Assembly (NCBI GenBank): GCA_033762195.1
Contig: JANRLV010000010.1
Location: forward strand, 1 to 64,000
From: SpSt-398 sp033762195
GTDB taxonomy: Bacteria > Bacteroidota > Bacteroidia > Chitinophagales > Chitinophagaceae
Reading direction: 5' to 3'
DNA length: 64,000 bases
Both the position numbers and the translations under genes were made by a program. Under the pieces are notes generated by a model. That model worked only from the letters and a program-made list of their open reading frames with translations. It did no database searches and was not told where the DNA came from. Positions 18,069 to 27,857 of the stretch are shown piece by piece; the first letter of the stretch is position 1; each line of letters begins with the position of its first letter.

Positions 18069-19097
18069 TCAATGAATCGTACGTCGCTTTGTTATGAACT
18101 CATTAGAGTATATCCTCAGCAGCAGTATAAACATCGAGATGAGGAGTGGACCAAAAATCAGACCAATAAACCCAAAAAGGTTCAATCCGACAATAACCCC
18201 AAAAACGGTGATAAGCGGATGTATATTTCCTATTTTGCTTTGTAGGGTAAACCGAAAGAGATTATCCACTGTTCCTATTAAACCAAATCCCCATATGAGC
18301 ATGAATATACCCTGCCAGTTTTGCCCATTAGCAAAAAGTATAATAGATAATGGTACATAAGCCAGGGCGGCCCCCACAATGGGGATCATGGCTGTAATAC
18401 AGGTAACTACAAACCAGAACCAGGGTTCACTTACCCCTACTATAAAATACCCGATCAGGGCGACAATGCCTTGCAGGATGGCAATCACCGGAATACCAAT
18501 GGCATTGGACACCACCATATTGTTGATCTCCGACCCGATACGGGCTACATTCTCGTCTTTCAGGGGCACATGCTCATACAAGGCATCTTCCATTTTTCGG
18601 CCATTCACCAGCATGAAATAAAGCATGAAATACATGAAGAAGATCGTGGTGAGTGTATTAAAGGTAGCATTCAACACTTTTGGCACCAGGTCAGTGATGG
18701 CCTTTTGTAATTGTTTGATATTATCAGCACTCAATATTTTGATGTCAAAACGCTGGTCAATATCACTTACGATCTTCTGCAAGGCCGCGCTCAATTCGGA
18801 GGAATGATCTACCACATAGGTCACTTTGGAAGAAAGCATATTTACGAGCAGCCCGATCGGCACCAGGATCACAATCAGGGAGAGGAACATGATAAAGAAT
18901 GCCGCCAATCCCGGTTTCCATTTACGCTTCTCAACCAAGCGGAAATACCTTTTATGCAACAATACATAGAGTGTTACTGCTCCAAGCAATGCCGGCAGGA
19001 AGGTATATAACTCTAAAAAAAGCAAGAGCCCAAGTAATACAATAATGACCAGAAAGAATATCTGGCGAATGCGGTTCTGGTCAATGGTAGTACTCAT
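18069..19097 (-). CDS. AI-2E family transporter
   Basis: A 342-residue membrane protein of the AI-2E/TqsA/YdiK superfamily: paired N-terminal helices (about 13-50), a soluble segment (about 85-150), and a C-terminal cluster of helices with the conserved IPIVGAALAYVPLSI and GNIHPLITVFGVIVGL motifs. The name reflects one E. coli member that exports autoinducer-2; most members have unknown substrates. It lies 26 bp after the MATE gene on the same strand, so the two are probably co-transcribed. Confidence 0.9.
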   Translation of the reverse strand: MSTTIDQNRIRQIFFLVIIVLLGLLLFLELYTFLPALLGAVTLYVLLHKRYFRLVEKRKWKPGLAAFFIMFLSLIVILVPIGLLVNMLSSKVTYVVDHSSELSAALQKIVSDIDQRFDIKILSADNIKQLQKAITDLVPKVLNATFNTLTTIFFMYFMLYFMLVNGRKMEDALYEHVPLKDENVARIGSEINNMVVSNAIGIPVIAILQGIVALIGYFIVGVSEPWFWFVVTCITAMIPIVGAALAYVPLSIILFANGQNWQGIFMLIWGFGLIGTVDNLFRFTLQSKIGNIHPLITVFGVIVGLNLFGFIGLIFGPLLISMFILLLRIYSNEFITKRRTIH

Positions 19098-19123
19098 GTT
19101 GTTAAAATTAGGATTTCCTTAGG

Positions 19124-20548
19124 CTAGACCTTTGTTTCTTTCCATTTTCCTCGTTTAAATAATACAAAGGCGGCTATCGCGATGGCTGTTTCCGCCACGG
19201 GTACGGCAATAAACGCGCCAGTAGGCCCGAGGTTGAACCCATTGGCCAGAGTGTACGCCAGGGGTATTTGAAACATCCAGAACCCGATGAAGTTGATCCA
19301 CGTAGGTGCCTTGGTATCCCCTGCCCCATTCAGTGCCTGAATCATTACCATGCCTATACCATAAAAGATATACCCTGATCCAATGATCTGCAGGGCAAGG
19401 GCCCCATATCTATGTACCTCGGGTTCCTGGGTGAATATGCTGATGATGGGCGAAGCAAAAAACACAAACAGGACCATGACACCCGACATGAAAATGGCAT
19501 TGTACTTCATGGTGAGCAAGGCACTTTTCTCTGCCCGGTCGGGATGACCAGCCCCAAGATTTTGTCCCACCAGCGTTGCAGCCGCATTACTCAACCCCCA
19601 GGCGGGCAGGATAAAGAAGACAATATTCCGGATAGCGACCTGATAACCGGCTACGGCATCGGTACTTCCTGTAACCGCCACAAGACGTCCCAATACGATC
19701 CAGCTACCCGACTGAATAATGAACTGCAGGGTGGCTGGCCAACCTACTTCCACCAGGGTCTTGATCACCGGCAGGTCCCACCTGAAATGAGGGCGCTTGA
19801 ACTTGATAACCCCTCTTTTGGAAAAGAACAGGTGGTAACACTGGTACAACACCCCCGTTCCTCGACCAATTGTAGTGGCAATGGCAGCGCCTTTCAAACC
19901 CAGTTCAGGGAAAGGCCCATAGCCATAGATAAGCAAGGGACAAAGGATGATGTTCAATAAACTCGCCAGTGCCAGGCTCCACATGGCCTTGGAAGCATCG
20001 CCTGCACCACGAAATATCCCATTGATCAGAAAGAGAAGGATGATGACCATACTACCCCCAAACATGATACGGGTGAAAATGGCCCCTTCTTTAATCACCT
20101 CATCCTCGGCACCCATGATGCGCAGGATATCTTCGGCAAAAAAGATACCTAATACACCAAATACCACCGCCGCGATCATGGCGATATAGATCGACATGAC
20201 CCCGGCATGCGCGGCCGCATCCGGGTTTTTCTCTCCTACCCGCCGCGCTACCACCGCAGTGGCAGCCGTACTCAATCCAATGGCGAGAGAGTAGACAATG
20301 GTAATGGAAAACTCGGTTAACCCTACCGTAGCAATGGCATATTTGCTATTGGGTAAATGGCTGACGAAATAAATATCTACGACCGCAAATACGCTTTCTA
20401 ATCCCAACTCGAGGATCATGGGAATGGCCAATAAGAATATGGCCTTGCGCATACTTCCCTGTGTATAATCCCTCTCTACCCCCTTGATGGCTTCAAGAGA
20501 TAACTTAAGGGCATAATTTATTCTTTCGAAAAATTGTTTGATTGACAT
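19124..20548 (-). CDS. MATE family efflux transporter
   Basis: A 474-residue, 12-helix transporter with the internal repeat typical of MATE exporters (PMILELGLESVFAVVDIYFVS in the first half, EVGWPATLQFIIQSGSWIV in the second). It expels drugs or metabolites using Na+ or H+ gradients. The ATG at 20548 is chosen because the longer frame adds about 20 residues of leader-like sequence. The leader contains a 14-bp perfect palindrome (20615-20628) and an upstream promoter candidate (20663-20695), which suggests regulation by a palindrome-binding repressor. Confidence 0.92.
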   Translation of the reverse strand: MSIKQFFERINYALKLSLEAIKGVERDYTQGSMRKAIFLLAIPMILELGLESVFAVVDIYFVSHLPNSKYAIATVGLTEFSITIVYSLAIGLSTAATAVVARRVGEKNPDAAAHAGVMSIYIAMIAAVVFGVLGIFFAEDILRIMGAEDEVIKEGAIFTRIMFGGSMVIILLFLINGIFRGAGDASKAMWSLALASLLNIILCPLLIYGYGPFPELGLKGAAIATTIGRGTGVLYQCYHLFFSKRGVIKFKRPHFRWDLPVIKTLVEVGWPATLQFIIQSGSWIVLGRLVAVTGSTDAVAGYQVAIRNIVFFILPAWGLSNAAATLVGQNLGAGHPDRAEKSALLTMKYNAIFMSGVMVLFVFFASPIISIFTQEPEVHRYGALALQIIGSGYIFYGIGMVMIQALNGAGDTKAPTWINFIGFWMFQIPLAYTLANGFNLGPTGAFIAVPVAETAIAIAAFVLFKRGKWKETKV

Positions 20549-20614
20549 GGATGAAATGAATTGAAAATAATAGAAGCCCGATCCCGAAGGGACAGGTAAT
20601 TTGATCACGGAGGA

Positions 20615-20628
20615 GGTCCGATCGGACC
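20615..20628. promoter_or_regulatory. Perfect 14-bp GC-rich palindrome in MATE leader
   Basis: GGTCCGATCGGACC is an exact palindrome lying between the promoter candidate and the start of the MATE gene. In form it resembles a TetR- or MarR-type operator. No regulator gene lies next to it. It could also form a short RNA hairpin. Confidence 0.45.
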
Positions 20629-20662
20629 AATTAAAGCTTCATATGCTGAAATTGAAGAAGGG

Positions 20663-20695
20663 CAAAACTATGGTTATTTTTTACAAATAACCCAA
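20663..20695 (-). promoter_or_regulatory. Candidate promoter of the MATE/AI-2E unit
   Basis: On the minus strand, TTG (20695-20693), a 22-bp spacer, then TAGTTTTG (20670-20663), a match to TAnnTTTG. The predicted transcript start lies about 110 bp upstream of the chosen ATG, leaving room for the palindrome at 20615-20628. Confidence 0.45.
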
Positions 20696-20869
20696 CACCC
20701 CCTCCAAAAATGGATGAGCAGCTCTTTTTTTATATAACCGGAAAAGATTTTTGAACGAAATGCAACCCGAAAAGGTCAACCCCGGTCTAACAATCGGTTT
20801 TTCATAGGAAATTGGATAGAAAACGGGGCTGGATGTCTATCTGGCCCTTCTTTTTTTACAGCAGGATAC

Positions 20870-21005
20870 AGCTAAAAGTTATTAGCTATTAGCTGATAGC
20901 TATTGGCTTTTAGGAAAAAGCCATAAAGTATCTATAAATCAATTATTTATTTCACTATTCACACATCCAGTTCACCGCTAAAAGCTAATAGCTAACAGCT
21001 AATAG
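20870..21005. repeat. Inverted pair of CTAATAG heptamer arrays
   Basis: Two arms of 7-bp units: 20872-20913 (six units, read on the minus strand) and 20978-21005 (four units, read on the plus strand), each opening with CTAAAAG followed by CTAATAG-like units. The arms are near-complementary over about 30 bp and flank a 64-bp AT-rich loop, so they can form a long hairpin. The right arm ends 4 bp before the stop codon of the kinase gene at 21010. Single or folded copies of the same array occur at 44488-44529 and 48289-48316. Confidence 0.85.
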
Positions 21006-21009
21006 CTCT

Positions 21010-23568
21010 TCAAGCCAGATTCTTCTGTATCACCCCCACCAACTCCTCCTCATTAAACGGCTTGGTCACATAATCATTCATCCCTACCTCGAAGCACCGT
21101 TCATTATCACGTCGCATAGCACTGGCCGTGAGGGCGATTACGGGTATGGTGAGTTTGAGTTCATTTCTGATCTGGAAAGTGGCATTTAGCCCGTCCATCA
21201 CCGGCATTTGCAGGTCCATCAGGACAAGGTCAAAGGGTTGCTCCCGAAGTAACCGGACGGCATCGGCGCCATTCTCCGCTTCTGTAATATTCACGCCATA
21301 GTCCGATAATACCGCGGAGGCGACCATGCGGTTCATCTCCACATCATCAACCAACAGGATCCGGCAATTACGCAATTTACTGCTGTCATAGGCCATAGGG
21401 GTAGCATTTGTTTCCGGTTTTTGCTCGGCGCGACGGAATGGTAACTGTAATACGATCGTGGTTCCCTCGTTCTTCAGGCTATGTACTTCAATATAGCCGC
21501 CCATTAATTCCACCAGGTGTTTGGTGATCGACATGCCAAGCCCAGTTCCCCCGTAGCGACGGGTAACGGATTTATCCTCCTGCGAGAATTTATCAAACAA
21601 GTTGGCCAGGAATTCTTTCTCCATCCCCACACCGGTATCGGTTACCTTTAATTTGATCTCCTGATGAGCGGGTGTATCACTGTGTAAACTGGCCTCGATA
21701 CCGATCCATCCCTTTTCGGTAAACTTGATCGCATTCCCCAACAGGTTAAGCAAGATCTGTTTCAACCGGTGCGGGTCACCTTTCAGATAGGATTGTATTT
21801 CCGGATCGATCTTCACTTTGAGTGGCAATCCTTTCTCCTCTGCCCGTTGCGACATCACCGCTGCAGTTTCGCTGATCACGGCATGAAAATCAAAATCAAT
21901 TTCTTCAATCGTCATCTTGCCCTGCTCTATTTTAGAAATATCCAGGATATCATTGATCAGCACCAACAGGTGTTGCGAAGCGGAATTAATATTTTGCACA
22001 AAACCCTGGTGTTTCTCCGGCAGGTCGGTCTTCATCAATTGACTGCCAAATCCAATGATCGCATTCAACGGAGTGCGTATCTCGTGGCTCATATTTGCCA
22101 GGAAGTTCTCCTTTAGTTTCTCGGCATGTTCCGCCTTCTTCAGGGCTTCAATAAGTCGTTTCTGGTTGTTTACATTCTCGGTAATATCTGTTCCAATACC
22201 GGAAATACCCAATACTTTTCCAGCCGGATCAAATAACGGAAAGAGTACGAAAGAATATTTTCGGGCAAACCCTTTCTCCATGATATCCTGTCTTACCTCC
22301 ACCGATTTCTGTGACTCCAGTATCCTTCGTTCGAATTTCAGGAACTTCTGTGCGATCTCTTCACCAAAAATTTCCTGATCCAATTTCCCAATGATATTTG
22401 GGGTCTGCAGGTCGAGTACCTGGGCAAATTGGCGGTTGACCTGAATATAGCGACCTTCATTGTCTTTGATAAAGATGATCTGCGGACAGTTATCCAGAAT
22501 GGATTGCAACAATAAATGTGATTCCCTTCTTTCCTGGTTACGCTTGGCTCGTTCCTCATCCAGCAGGTACATCTCGGTCACATCCTTGGTGATACATTGA
22601 AAACCATAAGGCAGGTCGTTGGAATACAGCAATACCGCTTGCTGTTCCATCCATTTCTGTTCTCCTTCACGGGTGATGATGGGAAATTTAATGGTTGATT
22701 CTGTCAGGTGATTGTTCAGCATGTGCTGGTAAAAATTGATCACCGTTTCCTGCCAGGCAGGGTCCACCAGTTTTAAAAAACTGTTTCCTACCAATTCATT
22801 CACCTCAAAACCGGTAACGCGTGTGGCATAAGAACTGACAAAAGTGAACATCCCCTTAAGGTCTGTGGTGAAAAGCACCACCCCTGACTGATCGATCAAC
22901 TCCCGGTATTTCTTTTCATTCACATGCGCATTGAATTCGGCCTTCTTTCTTCTTTTGATCTGGTCACTGATCCGAATCAACATAAAATACACCACCAGAA
23001 AAGTAGCCAGGCTGATGATCAGCGTGGTGATATAATAATTCTTGGAAGCTTTGTCAAACCGGGCCATGTTTCCATCAAACACGCCTTCGTTAAATCGTCT
23101 GACTTTTGATACTTGTTGATTGATTTTATTATTGATCCTCTTTTTCTCGGTAAAAAATTGGAGATAGGAACCGGAGAGGGTATCATGCCGGGCCTGGATC
23201 TGCTGGGCAGAAAGCTGAACCTTCTGGTCCATCAGTTCTTTTAACTGCCGCATATTAGCCACCTGTTCAGGATAGGCTCCATAGGATTCGATCATCCGGG
23301 TAGCGATCATGGTGACCGTTCCGGTATCATCCCTGAATTTATCCAGATAGTAAGGGTCGCCCGAAAGCGAATAGCTGACGGAAGAAGCGTCCGCTGAAGC
23401 CAGGGCCTCATTCAGATCGTTCAGGTTTTGTAATTGGCTGTTCAGTTCCTGAAAAGCCTGATTGCCCACCGCATTGTTGGAAATATTCCTTTTTGTCTGC
23501 CACAGAAAGAAGGCCAGAACAAAAAAGGAAAACACAATGACAAAGAGGACGTTTTGATAGGTTTTCAT
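21010..23568 (-). CDS. CHASE3 hybrid sensor histidine kinase
   Basis: An 852-residue membrane hybrid kinase. TM1 about 6-24, CHASE3-like periplasmic sensor about 38-175 (SVSYSLSGDPYYLDKF), TM2 about 180-200, two PAS domains (about 222-335 and 350-470), HisKA with LANMSHEIRTPLNAIIGF, HATPase with GTGLGMSITKHL, and a C-terminal receiver with Asp in DLVLMDLQMPVMDG. No Hpt domain, so phosphate must pass to another protein, perhaps the Hpt of the neighbouring 1000-residue kinase. It lies downstream of that kinase across an inverted heptamer array. Confidence 0.92.
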   Translation of the reverse strand: MKTYQNVLFVIVFSFFVLAFFLWQTKRNISNNAVGNQAFQELNSQLQNLNDLNEALASADASSVSYSLSGDPYYLDKFRDDTGTVTMIATRMIESYGAYPEQVANMRQLKELMDQKVQLSAQQIQARHDTLSGSYLQFFTEKKRINNKINQQVSKVRRFNEGVFDGNMARFDKASKNYYITTLIISLATFLVVYFMLIRISDQIKRRKKAEFNAHVNEKKYRELIDQSGVVLFTTDLKGMFTFVSSYATRVTGFEVNELVGNSFLKLVDPAWQETVINFYQHMLNNHLTESTIKFPIITREGEQKWMEQQAVLLYSNDLPYGFQCITKDVTEMYLLDEERAKRNQERRESHLLLQSILDNCPQIIFIKDNEGRYIQVNRQFAQVLDLQTPNIIGKLDQEIFGEEIAQKFLKFERRILESQKSVEVRQDIMEKGFARKYSFVLFPLFDPAGKVLGISGIGTDITENVNNQKRLIEALKKAEHAEKLKENFLANMSHEIRTPLNAIIGFGSQLMKTDLPEKHQGFVQNINSASQHLLVLINDILDISKIEQGKMTIEEIDFDFHAVISETAAVMSQRAEEKGLPLKVKIDPEIQSYLKGDPHRLKQILLNLLGNAIKFTEKGWIGIEASLHSDTPAHQEIKLKVTDTGVGMEKEFLANLFDKFSQEDKSVTRRYGGTGLGMSITKHLVELMGGYIEVHSLKNEGTTIVLQLPFRRAEQKPETNATPMAYDSSKLRNCRILLVDDVEMNRMVASAVLSDYGVNITEAENGADAVRLLREQPFDLVLMDLQMPVMDGLNATFQIRNELKLTIPVIALTASAMRRDNERCFEVGMNDYVTKPFNEEELVGVIQKNLA

Positions 23569-23615
23569 CTATTGGATGGTATGATTTTTATTTTACTTGT
23601 GAAACGCTGATCGTC

Positions 23616-23740
23616 AGTCGTGAGACGTGAATCGTGAGGCGTGAGGCGTGAGTTTTCACCACTGCCGTCTCACGTCTCACGTTTCACGCCTCATATCTCA
23701 CGCCTCACGTCTCACGTCTCACATTTCACGCCTCACGCAA
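23616..23740. repeat. Inverted heptamer arrays, AGRCGTG family
   Basis: Left arm: five 7-bp units at 23616-23650 (consensus ARNCGTG). Right arm: ten uninterrupted 7-bp units at 23671-23740, the reverse complement (CACGYCT). Spacer of 20 bp. The right arm contains the stop codon of the 1000-residue kinase gene (TGA at 23728-23726), and its last units encode the final Arg-Glu-Ala. The transcript can fold into a stem of about 35 bp. There is no U-tract, so it is not a standard terminator. Confidence 0.9.
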
Positions 23741-26728
23741 CTTCCCCACCACCTCCACCAGCACCGTCTCCAGTTGCTCGATCAATCCGGGCAGCTCCTG
23801 TTCCTGATCACCTGATAGGGCCAGGGTCTCTATCTGTCTGATCTCTTTGGTGAGCGAGTGGATACCCATATTGTCAATGGAAGGTTTGAGCCGGTGTGCC
23901 ACAGCTTTTACCTTTTCCAGGTCTTTTTGACCATATGCTTCTTTGATCTCCTGTACGCTGAGCGGCGCCTGTTCTGAGAAGAGCCTGATCATTTTATCGA
24001 TAAAGGCCTGGTTGCCTTTACCGATCTCCCTGAGTTTACCCAGGTCGAATAATGCTTGATTGGTTTCCATGCTACTTGTATTGGATTTTAAGCCGGTTTG
24101 TCCCCCCAACCATTTTGCCATCAGGGCAACAAGGTCTTCTTCCTTGAATGGTTTGGTGAGATAATCGTTCATTCCGGCGGCAAAGCAAATTTCATTCTCG
24201 CCTTTGATGGCGTTGGCTGTCAACGCAATGATGGGAATGGTGCTTTGAAGATCGCGGCGAATACGGCGCGTGGCTTCCAGACCATCCATGATCGGCATTT
24301 GTACATCCATGAGTACGAGGTCGTAATAACTGGTGCGGATGGCTTCTACGGCTTCCTGCCCATTGATCACTTCCTCAATGATCGTCCCATAAGGTTGTAA
24401 TACGGTGGTGGCAACCAGACGGTTCATCTCATTATCTTCAGCCAGAAGTATCTTCTTCCCGTTTAGTATCCGGTTATCCGTGGGGGCCTGCACCTTGGGG
24501 GCGATTTCCATTTCTGATCCCTTGCGGAAGGGCAGCCAGAAATATACTTTTGTACCTTCTCCTTTTTCACTCTCCACCTTAATGTCTCCATTCATCAGGG
24601 TAACCAGTTGCTTGCTAATGGCCATGCCAAGCCCGGTACCACCAAAGCGGCGTGCAACAGACCGGTCTTCCTGCGAAAAATTCTCAAAGATCCGTTGGGT
24701 AAATTCCTTATCCATACCAATACCCGTATCCTTGACGGTAAAGCTGATTCGTTGCCCACTGTTAGTATCTTCCTCTACTTTACAGATCACTTCCACCGTC
24801 CCCTTCTCCGTAAACTTGATCCCGTTGCTGATCAGGTTGAGTAATACCTGGTTCAACCGGTAAGGGTCACCGATAAGGACAGGGTGTACCCGGGCATCAG
24901 TGGTGCAAACCAGCGAAATGCCTTTTTCTTCTGCCCGATGACTCATTACCTGCATCACACGGTCGCCAATTTCACGTAACCTGAAACCAATATTCTCAAT
25001 ATGTAGTTTACCCGCCTGGATCTTGGAAATATCCAGGATATCATTGATCACCACCAGGAGCTGTTCCCCGGCAGAGTTCACTGCTTCGAGATAGGATTTT
25101 TGTTGCTGGTTCAGCGAGGTCTTTTGCAATTCACGGCTCATCCCCATGATGGCATTGAGCGGGGTGCGGATCTCATGGCTCATATTCGCGAGGAACATTT
25201 CCTGCGAACGCGCCGATTGCTCGGCTAATTCCCGGGCTTCGATCAACTCATACTCCAGGGCTTTTTGCTGAGTGATATCCAAATGGATCCCGATCGAACC
25301 GATCAGTTGCCCTTTATCATCAAAGCGGGGTGCCCCGCTGATCAACCACCATTTCAGTTCGCCGCGTTTATTTTTGACGGCGATCTCATAGGCATCCGAC
25401 ATGCCCTTTTTGCGCAGATCATTTTTGCTTTCCATGATCTCCGCGTTCTCACTACGAACAAAAAGTTCGGATGCTTTCTTGCCTATCAACTCATCGGCCA
25501 TATAGCCGCTCATCTCACAAAAACTATTATTGATGAACTGGATCCTTTCATCTGTGTCAACCTCCAGCAGACCCAGGTTCATATTTGTAATGATGCTCCG
25601 GTATTTTTCTTCATTTGCCCGCAACCCCTGTTCAGTCAATTTGCGCTCTGTAATGTCCCTGATAAAAGAACAGAAAAAGAGCGAATCACCATTTGCAATG
25701 GGAACAATTGATAACTCAATGGGCAGTTCCTCTCCCTTCCGGTTGATGGCAGTAAGTTCCAATTGTTTATTCAACACTGTACTCTCTCCGGTAGCCAGGA
25801 AATGATGCATTCCGTGCTTATGCGCTTCCCGGAAAGAAGGGGGAATAATGGTATCAGAGAGCATTTGTCCAAGAACCTCTTCCTCCTTCCAACCAAAGAT
25901 GGTTTCTGCCCGCGGGTTCCAAAAGGTAATGTGACCATAAACATCAATCGTAATGATCGCATCCAGTGCAGAATTCATGATCAACCGGTTCTTTAATTCG
26001 CTTTGCCCGATCTCGTGTTGTGCTTTTCGGATATCGGTGATGTCGGTGTAATTCCAAAGATGGCCCCTGTATTCATTGTCCAGAAAAATGGGAATATAAT
26101 CCCGGAGATATACCTTTCCGTCTTCCAGATTTAATACTTCCCCTTTTACGACTTTCCTGTTTATTAATATTTCCTGTATCCGTTTGACAAACACTTCCGG
26201 TTCCTGAAAAAGATACTTGGATTCCTCTGCACTGTTGCTGCAATCCATTCCGGTCAATTGTTCGCAGAGAACCGGAATTTGAAACATATCGCAAAACAAC
26301 TGGTTGGCATATACAATATGCCGTGTTTCATCCTCCAGGAGAATGCCGTTTTGCATATTCGTGATCAGCGTGGTAAAAATATTCTCCGCATTCTTCTTTT
26401 CCTGTACCTGTTGATGAAGATAGCGAGCGATCAGGAGGAGGTCATCCGACCCGTTCTGAGTATCATCACCGGAGATCACACCCAGGGTATCTTTTAATTT
26501 CAGTACAGAACGCCGTTTTACTTCTATCTCCTCTTTCAACTGATCATTGATCTCAGAATATTCTTCCTCGGTGATCCTGAAGGCCCTTTCAGCCAGGTCC
26601 TTATCCCGGTCAAAGGCGGCATAAGAACTGTTCACAGCATCAAGCAGGTCCTGTATGGCAGGATCAAGCTGCAAGTGCTCCGGAAGAAACTTCTGGACCT
26701 GTTTATGTAATAGTTTATGGTAACTCAT
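23726..26728 (-). CDS. Triple-PAS hybrid histidine kinase with receiver and Hpt domains
   Basis: A 1000-residue soluble hybrid kinase. N-terminal helical region with coiled coil (about 1-115), three PAS domains (about 122-235, 246-368 and 372-495), HisKA with LANMSHEIRTPLNAIMGM, HATPase with NLISNGIKFTEKG and GTGLGMAIS, receiver with Asp in LVLMDVQMPIMDG, and C-terminal Hpt with His in AVAHRLKPSIDNMG. The start overlaps the FIST gene by 14 bp. With no membrane helix, it probably receives its signal from the FIST protein. The last three codons and stop lie in a heptamer array. Confidence 0.93.
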   Translation of the reverse strand: MSYHKLLHKQVQKFLPEHLQLDPAIQDLLDAVNSSYAAFDRDKDLAERAFRITEEEYSEINDQLKEEIEVKRRSVLKLKDTLGVISGDDTQNGSDDLLLIARYLHQQVQEKKNAENIFTTLITNMQNGILLEDETRHIVYANQLFCDMFQIPVLCEQLTGMDCSNSAEESKYLFQEPEVFVKRIQEILINRKVVKGEVLNLEDGKVYLRDYIPIFLDNEYRGHLWNYTDITDIRKAQHEIGQSELKNRLIMNSALDAIITIDVYGHITFWNPRAETIFGWKEEEVLGQMLSDTIIPPSFREAHKHGMHHFLATGESTVLNKQLELTAINRKGEELPIELSIVPIANGDSLFFCSFIRDITERKLTEQGLRANEEKYRSIITNMNLGLLEVDTDERIQFINNSFCEMSGYMADELIGKKASELFVRSENAEIMESKNDLRKKGMSDAYEIAVKNKRGELKWWLISGAPRFDDKGQLIGSIGIHLDITQQKALEYELIEARELAEQSARSQEMFLANMSHEIRTPLNAIMGMSRELQKTSLNQQQKSYLEAVNSAGEQLLVVINDILDISKIQAGKLHIENIGFRLREIGDRVMQVMSHRAEEKGISLVCTTDARVHPVLIGDPYRLNQVLLNLISNGIKFTEKGTVEVICKVEEDTNSGQRISFTVKDTGIGMDKEFTQRIFENFSQEDRSVARRFGGTGLGMAISKQLVTLMNGDIKVESEKGEGTKVYFWLPFRKGSEMEIAPKVQAPTDNRILNGKKILLAEDNEMNRLVATTVLQPYGTIIEEVINGQEAVEAIRTSYYDLVLMDVQMPIMDGLEATRRIRRDLQSTIPIIALTANAIKGENEICFAAGMNDYLTKPFKEEDLVALMAKWLGGQTGLKSNTSSMETNQALFDLGKLREIGKGNQAFIDKMIRLFSEQAPLSVQEIKEAYGQKDLEKVKAVAHRLKPSIDNMGIHSLTKEIRQIETLALSGDQEQELPGLIEQLETVLVEVVGKLREA

Positions 26729-27857
26729 GAAAGGTCGTAATGGTCATTGTTTGATTGTGCAATTGACAGGAGCCTCCTTCATTGAATGGAGAGATCTCCC
26801 CATAGGAATAAAATCCTGCCAATAAGGTATCGGGACCCAGAGCCTCCCGAACAGCTTCCACTTCTTCTTCTATCCGCGGACCAAGGATCAGTTTACGTCC
26901 CACGCAACTGATCAGCAAGGCAAAATCAGGTGATTGTATATACCCGCCAAGGGTTTGCTGGGCCGCGATATTGGCAGCGGCAGTGATCTTGTCAAAATTG
27001 GCCTTCATGAACCGCACCTTGGATCCTTCGGGCAGATCGCCGGCAAAGGTCATGGTCTGTTCTTCTTCATCTATAGACAGGATGGTTCGAACCACTGGTG
27101 TCTGGCTATCCGGCGCTATGATCGAAAGAGGAAACAACAGCGCACTACCGGGTAATTGAGCAGCCTCGGAACCCAAATACTTTTTATATAAAGCCAGTGC
27201 ATTCTTCCCATCAATTTCATATAACACATTATGGGTGGAACGAGTCACTCTTCGCTCGGGGCCAAAAATATCCCATCCACCTTGTGACCCATGATTGACA
27301 ACGATCTTCTCTCCATAGAAACCAATGGCGGAGATGATTCCTTCGACCGGGTTTGCATTCAATCCCGTGAGGGTGGATACAAAATTGGCCCCATCACCTG
27401 CCAGGCCGCCGGTCACCAATACACCCGGGCCGGTTGAATCCTTCAGGCCACGCACCAATTCACTGCCATTGACCAGACTCCCATCGGAAATGACCAGTAT
27501 GTATTTTAAACCATCAGAAGATAGTTGTTTTACCAATGCACGCGCCGCATCATAGCAACTCGAAAAATCGCGGCGGTTCACAGAACCTGAATGAATGCGG
27601 GTCTGTTCAAATTCAAAGGCCACCAGAAATACCGCATCATCCAATACCTGTTCACCCATGATCTCCCCGGCTGTACTGCCAAACAATACCTGTGCCTGAG
27701 GGAAAAGGGAGTGGATACTCGCATAGAGGCTTTTGTTTCGTAATTCTTCTTTAGCGCCAAAACAAATAGCCAGTTGCACTTTCGCCACATCCACCTCCTG
27801 CCTGGAGAGTTGCGCTTCCCAGTTGCCGTCCACTAGCGTGTAGAGTGCTGTTTTCAT
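26715..27857 (-). CDS. FIST domain sensory protein
   Basis: A 380-residue protein with an N-terminal FIST domain (about 25-215; FGSTAGEIMG, VLVTGGLAGDG) and C-terminal FIST_C (about 225-365; LLISCVGRKLILG and TLLAGFYSYGEISPF). FIST domains are proposed small-ligand sensors in signal transduction. The gene overlaps the sigma-54 activator by 4 bp and the hybrid kinase by 14 bp, tying sensor, kinase and regulator into one translationally coupled unit. Confidence 0.93.
   Translation of the reverse strand: MKTALYTLVDGNWEAQLSRQEVDVAKVQLAICFGAKEELRNKSLYASIHSLFPQAQVLFGSTAGEIMGEQVLDDAVFLVAFEFEQTRIHSGSVNRRDFSSCYDAARALVKQLSSDGLKYILVISDGSLVNGSELVRGLKDSTGPGVLVTGGLAGDGANFVSTLTGLNANPVEGIISAIGFYGEKIVVNHGSQGGWDIFGPERRVTRSTHNVLYEIDGKNALALYKKYLGSEAAQLPGSALLFPLSIIAPDSQTPVVRTILSIDEEEQTMTFAGDLPEGSKVRFMKANFDKITAAANIAAQQTLGGYIQSPDFALLISCVGRKLILGPRIEEEVEAVREALGPDTLLAGFYSYGEISPFNEGGSCQLHNQTMTITTFHELP

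Noticed and set aside
23616..23740. CRISPR array
   Set aside because: Units are 7 bp without unique spacers; no cas genes are near. The same holds for the arrays at 47119-47383 and elsewhere.
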